Below, piece after piece: positions 60,638 through 64,000 of a DNA stretch of 64,000 bases. Position numbers and translations under genes: made by a program. Each line of letters begins with the position of its first letter. Position 1 is the first letter of the stretch. The stretch is from Micromonospora saelicesensis (GTDB lineage: Bacteria; Actinomycetota; Actinomycetes; Mycobacteriales; Micromonosporaceae): contig NZ_FMCR01000001.1 of the NCBI RefSeq assembly GCF_900091575.1, forward strand, positions 806,001 through 870,000. Reading direction: 5' to 3'. The notes beneath the pieces were generated by a model, which had not been told where the DNA came from, ran no database searches, and saw only the letters and a program-made list of their open reading frames with translations.

Positions 60638-60690
60638 TCAAGAGGTTTGCGTCAAGGAACCGCCTTCCGGTGACGCAAACTTCTTGATCA
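60635..60690. terminator. Bidirectional hairpin terminator with 20-bp stem
   Basis: Arms 60635-60654 and 60671-60690 pair with one mismatch (TGATCAAGAGGTTTGCGTCA and near complement); loop 16 bases. It serves two convergent genes, and covers the last codons of the CtaG-like gene. Confidence 0.85.
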
Positions 60691-61519
60691 ACGGGGGTGG
60701 GGATGGGGACGGGGATGGGGGCGGGGGTGGGGACGGGCGGGGTCGGGGGCGGCGGGAGTGGTACCAGGCCGCGAAGAGGGCTGCTGCCAGGAGCAGTTCG
60801 GCCAGGTCGCCGCCGTAGTACATGAGTTGGGCGGCCGAGCGGAACGCATCCGGGTCCCGGTCGGTGAGGCCGGGCGGGAGGGTTTCGGCCTTGGCGTACA
60901 GGTACTTGGCCAGCACGGCGTGGCCGGCCGACGCGGCCAGTAACGCGCCGACCCGTACCGCCAGTCCGGGGCGACGCGGTGCCGGGTCCGGCCCGGCCAA
61001 CGACCAGGCGAAGAGGTAGCCGGCGGCCAGGTAGTGCAGGTGCACGGCGTGGTGCAGGACGGGTTGCCGTTCGGCCGCCGCGTACAGCGGGGTGAGCAGC
61101 ACCAACGCCAACCCGCCGGTGGTCAGCAGCGTGGCGGTGAACGGGTGGGCGAGCAGGTGCAGCGGGCGGGCGCGCAGCAGCCGGCCGACCGCTCGGCGTA
61201 CCGGCGGCGGCGCGATCCGCAGCAGCAGCGTCACCGGGGCGGCGAGGACCAGCCCCAGCGGGGCCAGCATGCCGAGCAGCAGGTGCTGCGCCATGTGCCC
61301 GCTCGGGTTGTCGGGGAGTTGGGCCAGCGGCCCGACGGCGACCGCCAGCAGGGCGCAGCCGACCAGCCAGGAGGCGGTGCGTCGGTGGTCCCAGCCCCGT
61401 GGGTCGCGGACGGCGGCCAGCACGTAGCCGACCGCCAACAACGCGACCGGGAACAGCGGGAACCAGCTTGGCCCGGCCGCACCGTGCCCAGCGTGCGCCA
61501 GCGGCCCGGCCACTGTCAT
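60638..61519 (-). CDS. Cytochrome c oxidase assembly protein (CtaG/Caa3 type)
   Basis: A 293-residue membrane protein with about seven helices, of the Caa3_CtaG family, implicated in copper delivery to cytochrome oxidase. Family marks are 'HMAQHLLLGMLAPLGLVLAAPVTLLL', 'HPFTATLLTTGG', 'HHAVHLHYLAAGYLFAWSL' and 'LMYYGGDLAELLLAAALFAAWY', with conserved His. The C-terminal 40 residues are unusual: a Pro/Ser tract encoded by runs of G on the other strand, then 'LIKKFASPEGGSLTQTS' encoded by the terminator hairpin itself. ATG 61519 overlaps the DUF2243 stop (ATGA). Confidence 0.9.
   Translation of the reverse strand: MTVAGPLAHAGHGAAGPSWFPLFPVALLAVGYVLAAVRDPRGWDHRRTASWLVGCALLAVAVGPLAQLPDNPSGHMAQHLLLGMLAPLGLVLAAPVTLLLRIAPPPVRRAVGRLLRARPLHLLAHPFTATLLTTGGLALVLLTPLYAAAERQPVLHHAVHLHYLAAGYLFAWSLAGPDPAPRRPGLAVRVGALLAASAGHAVLAKYLYAKAETLPPGLTDRDPDAFRSAAQLMYYGGDLAELLLAAALFAAWYHSRRPRPRPSPPPPPSPSPSPPPLIKKFASPEGGSLTQTS
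60691..60757 (+). repeat. G-rich tract (quadruplex-prone) encoding Pro/Ser tail
   Basis: On the plus strand about ten runs of three to five G (GGGGATGGGGAC type) in 67 bases. It is simple-sequence DNA next to the terminator and can form G-quadruplexes. Confidence 0.75.
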
Positions 61520-62001
61520 CGGGGGCCGGAGTCGGGCCGCCGGGACCGGGCCCACCGCACCACCCCGGCGCCGGCCAACAGCAGCACCGCCCCGGACGCG
61601 ATCCACAGCACGTCGTACGGCAGCAGGTGTACGCCGTAGCGGATCTGGTGCAGCCGGAGCACCTTGTGATCGACCACCCCGTCGAAGACCTGGAACCCTC
61701 CGGCACCGAGCAGGAAGCCACCCCAGGCCAGCCGGTTCGACAGGGCACGTCGTCGACGCAGGTCGGCGAACCAGAAGAACCCGCCGACCAGGATGATCAG
61801 CTCGGCGGCGTGCAGCAGTCCGTCGGAGAGCAGCGCCACCGTTGGGGTGGACCGGTCGTAGAAGTGGTGCCACGCGAGGAGTTGGTGGAAGACGATCTCG
61901 TCCACCGCAGCCATGATCGCGATGCCGATCAGGACGCCGACGAGGGTGGAGGAACGAACGTCGACGGAACGGGGCCTCGACAGGCTCGAATCGACCACCA
62001 C
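61516..62001 (-). CDS. DUF2243 membrane protein
   Basis: A 161-residue protein with four helices. 'AAVDEIVFHQLLAWHHFYDRSTP', 'SDGLLHAAELIILVGGFFWF' and 'GGFQVFDGVVDHKVLRLHQIRYG' match DUF2243, with many His that could bind metal or haem. It lies directly before the CtaG-like gene with ATGA overlap, so a shared role in oxidase or copper biology is plausible. GAGGTG precedes the GTG at 62001. Confidence 0.88.
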   Translation of the reverse strand: MVVDSSLSRPRSVDVRSSTLVGVLIGIAIMAAVDEIVFHQLLAWHHFYDRSTPTVALLSDGLLHAAELIILVGGFFWFADLRRRRALSNRLAWGGFLLGAGGFQVFDGVVDHKVLRLHQIRYGVHLLPYDVLWIASGAVLLLAGAGVVRWARSRRPDSGPR

Positions 62002-62184
62002 ACACCTCGCAGTCAGCTATCGGGTCGGAAATACCCCGAACCGCATGAAACATGCCGGGCCAGAGCGGCGGGAAGGCCCACTGGGCCGGTGGCACATCCC
62101 CGTTTCGTGACTCCCGGGCCACTGACGGCATGATCATGGAGCCTGGAGGGGCAGCGACAGCCAGATCCCGAGAAGGAGGTGCCC

Positions 62185-63447
62185 GTGCCGGACGCGGACG
62201 AACTCGTCGCCAACGCGCTCGCGGCGGTGCGCGGCACTGACGTACGGCAGGCCGAACGGCAGCTGGACCAACTGATGGTCGGCACCGGCGCCGCGGACGG
62301 CACCACGGCGGTGGACGCCGCTCTGCTGCGTCGCCTGGTCCGCGGCCTGGGCCGGCTGTGGCCGCGCGGCTGGCAGCCGGTCGACGTGGACCGGATCACC
62401 AGTCGACGGCTCGACGCCCGCGCGGCCCGGCTGGTCCGTGCCGCGATGGGCGCCCAGCGGCGCGACCAGGCCGAGCCGGTCCCGGCCTGGTGGGACGACC
62501 AGCTACGCGACCTGGTGGCCACCGAGGGCGGTGCCGACGGCAGCGTGTTGGCCGGCTGGGCCAGCCGGGAGGGTCTGGACCGGGCCGACGCGCTCCGCGC
62601 GGCCGTGGACACTCTAGCGCTGGTGGAGAGCCTGCCGCCGATCGCGGTGCTGCGCCCACCGCCGGGCACGAGCGGCGCGGCACTGCCCCGCACGGCGGGC
62701 ACGGCTCGCAGCGGGTCACCGATGCTGGATCGGGTACGGGCGCTCCTGGCGAAGGCCGAGTCGACCACCTTCCCGGCGGAGGCGGAGGCGTTGACCGGGA
62801 AGGCCCAGGAGCTGATCGCCCGGCACAGCATCGACGAGGCGCTGCTGGCGGCCGGGTCGGAGCGCGGGGACCTGCCCGGCGGCGTCCGCCTGAGCACCGA
62901 CGCCCCGTACGCGGGCGCGAAGGCGCTGCTGGTGCAGGAGGTGGCGGCGGCTAACCGGTGCGAGGCGGTCTGGTCCGACGATCTGGGCTTCGCCACAGTG
63001 CTGGGCTGGCCGGCCGATCTGGTGGCGGTGGAGTTGCTCTACACGTCGCTGCTGGTCCAGGCCACAGCGGCGATGCTGCGTGGGCGTGCCGAGCGCCGGC
63101 CGGGGTCGGGGCGACGGACGAAGGTCTGGGACGAGTCCTTCCTCAACGCGTTCGCGCTGCGGATCGGCGAGCGGCTGCGGGCGGCAACCGACGCGGCGAC
63201 CAACGCGGCGGACCAGGCGGCGGCCGAGACGGCCGGGGCGGAACGGCTGTTGCCGGTGCTCGCGGCGCGGGGCGAGGCGGTCCGGGAGCGGTTGGACACG
63301 CTCTTTCCCGGCGTCACCCGGCACCGGCTCAGCGTGCGCGACGCCGAGGGCTGGTCGTCCGGCACCTCGGCCGCCGACCGGGCTTCGCTGGACGTCGGCG
63401 GCGCCCGGAAGCCCCGACAGGTGCCCGGCCGACCCGATCCGCGCTGA
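62185..63447 (+). CDS. DUF2786 domain protein
   Basis: A 420-residue soluble protein. The DUF2786 core is 'LDRVRALLAKAESTTFPAEAEAL' followed by 'KAQELIARHSIDEALL' (about 178-220), with a C-terminal part containing 'VWDESFLNAFALRIGERL'. The family is widespread in actinobacteria with no known function, though some members occur beside phage or nuclease genes. AAGGAGG lies five bases before GTG 62185; GTG 62179 overlaps that box. It is divergent from the DUF2243 gene and appears to stand alone. Confidence 0.88.
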   Translation: MPDADELVANALAAVRGTDVRQAERQLDQLMVGTGAADGTTAVDAALLRRLVRGLGRLWPRGWQPVDVDRITSRRLDARAARLVRAAMGAQRRDQAEPVPAWWDDQLRDLVATEGGADGSVLAGWASREGLDRADALRAAVDTLALVESLPPIAVLRPPPGTSGAALPRTAGTARSGSPMLDRVRALLAKAESTTFPAEAEALTGKAQELIARHSIDEALLAAGSERGDLPGGVRLSTDAPYAGAKALLVQEVAAANRCEAVWSDDLGFATVLGWPADLVAVELLYTSLLVQATAAMLRGRAERRPGSGRRTKVWDESFLNAFALRIGERLRAATDAATNAADQAAAETAGAERLLPVLAARGEAVRERLDTLFPGVTRHRLSVRDAEGWSSGTSAADRASLDVGGARKPRQVPGRPDPR

Positions 63448-63585
63448 ACCGTCCGGCGTGGGAACGCCCCCGGCTGATGTTTCTGCGATTTTCTTCGGTA
63501 CGCGGTAGGGATCGGGGGAACGGCTCCGACCCTCCGGTGAGTCGCGCCCCGATCGGGGTGCGACCAGAGCCTGAGGAGCATCGCC

Positions 63586-63951
63586 GTGAAGTACATGCTG
63601 CTGATCTGGAACCGGCCCGGCTTCACCGAGGAGCTGAGCGAGCAGGATCGCACCGCCCTCTTCGGTGAGGTCGACGAGATCATGAAGGAGCTGACCGAGA
63701 CCGGCGAGCTGATCGGCGGCCAGGCGTTGGCCAATCCGTCGCAGACGTTGACGGTCCGGCTCGTGGACGGCAGTCCCGACGTCCTCGACGGCCCGTTCAT
63801 GGAGAGCAAGGAGCAGTTCGCCGGTTACCTCGCCGTCGACTGCGACACCCCGCAACGGGCTGCCGAGATCGCCGCCCGCTGGCCGGACGTCCGGTACGGC
63901 GGCGCGATGGAGGTCCGCCCGATCATGGACGAGGCCGGGACGGAGATGTGA
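63586..63951 (+). CDS. YCII-related DGPF-domain protein
   Basis: A 121-residue alpha/beta ferredoxin-like protein with the signature D68-G-P-F71 in 'VLDGPFMESKEQFAGY'. Genes of this type are the usual partners of ECF42-group sigma factors, and the next gene, overlapping by GTGA, has a matching sigma N-terminus. Its role is unknown; detoxification or stress has been suggested for the pair. GTG start with GAGGAG about eight bases upstream. Confidence 0.92.
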   Translation: MKYMLLIWNRPGFTEELSEQDRTALFGEVDEIMKELTETGELIGGQALANPSQTLTVRLVDGSPDVLDGPFMESKEQFAGYLAVDCDTPQRAAEIAARWPDVRYGGAMEVRPIMDEAGTEM

Positions 63952-64000
63952 CCGAGGACCGGACGGTCGAGGATCTGCTGCGCACGTTCGCGCCGCAGGT
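63948..64000 (+). CDS. ECF sigma factor (ECF42 type), 5' fragment cut by window end
   Basis: Only 17 codons are present: GTG, then 'TEDRTVEDLLRTFAPQV'. This is the usual N-terminus of the long ECF sigma factors that accompany DGPF proteins. The start overlaps the DGPF stop (GTGA). The identification depends mainly on the neighbour. Confidence 0.65.
   Translation, partial: MTEDRTVEDLLRTFAPQ

Noticed and set aside
60691-60757. CRISPR or regular repeat array
   Set aside because: It is irregular G-run simple sequence without spacers.
1-64000. tRNA or rRNA genes, prophage, PKS/NRPS cluster
   Set aside because: No cloverleaf with CCA-side TTCGA arm, no rRNA core sequences, no phage structural genes and no synthase modules were found by reading both strands; a tRNAscan or antiSMASH run would settle this.

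Overview
The window is one contiguous piece of a high-GC actinobacterial chromosome. Strong C/G third-position bias, many GTG starts, ATGA/GTGA stop-start overlaps, leaderless promoters, 13E12-type HNH genes and Tat-lipoprotein ABC binding proteins fit Micromonosporaceae (Micromonospora-like) best; this is inference from gene content, not a database match. I see no rRNA, tRNA, CRISPR array, prophage or large biosynthetic cluster.

Layout. 0-7.5 kb: an envelope/stress region with a minus-strand operon whose first gene encodes an ECF sigma factor fused to a zinc anti-sigma module, one membrane helix and an outside GH128-like glycosidase domain, followed by a degenerate DUF305 protein and a membrane protein; then a SigB/SigF-type sigma factor, a DUF2855 protein and a GAF-SpoIIE phosphatase. 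7.4-14.7 kb: small regulator-enzyme pairs (TetR/quinone reductase with twin operators, HxlR/SnoaL-like, MmyB-type XRE/aldo-keto reductase, HxlR/DHA2 exporter). 15-21 kb: DUF222-HNH protein, an IS5-type transposase relic, a divergent protein kinase, a large secreted subtilisin and a LuxR-type ATPase lacking its DNA-binding domain.

23.6-38.3 kb is the metabolic centrepiece: two divergent operons that together describe use of alpha-galactosides. Leftward: Tat lipoprotein binding protein, two permeases, cytoplasmic GH36 and secreted GH27-lectin alpha-galactosidases. Rightward: SDR (probable galactose dehydrogenase), FCD-GntR regulator, galactonate dehydratase DgoD, mutarotase-like protein, KDPG/KDPGal aldolase, PfkB-type KDG kinase, SMP-30 lactonase and a royal-jelly/yellow-type propeller. 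This is a near-complete De Ley-Doudoroff route: galactose to galactonolactone, galactonate, KDGal, KDPGal, then pyruvate and glyceraldehyde-3-phosphate. No ABC ATPase gene is present, so a shared ATPase elsewhere would be needed.

38.4-49.6 kb: dienelactone hydrolase, Tat-exported FAD enzyme with golvesin-like domain, and a complete kdp operon (micropeptide-kdpF-kdpA-kdpB-kdpC-kdpD-kdpE). 49.9-54.3 kb: TRM11-like methyltransferase, orphan ZAS membrane protein with an internal 39-bp triplication, and a TetR/MBL-fold/CGNR group with a 31-bp palindromic operator. 54.6-60.3 kb: a beta-oxidation operon (acyl-CoA dehydrogenase, thiolase, FadB-like fusion, alpha-methylacyl-CoA racemase). 60.3-64 kb: CtaG-like and DUF2243 membrane proteins, a DUF2786 protein and a DGPF/ECF sigma pair cut by the window end.

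Intergenic DNA is rich in structure: several candidate operators, strong hairpin terminators, 19- and 20-bp tandem repeats at gene ends, and three large inverted repeats that look like dispersed elements.
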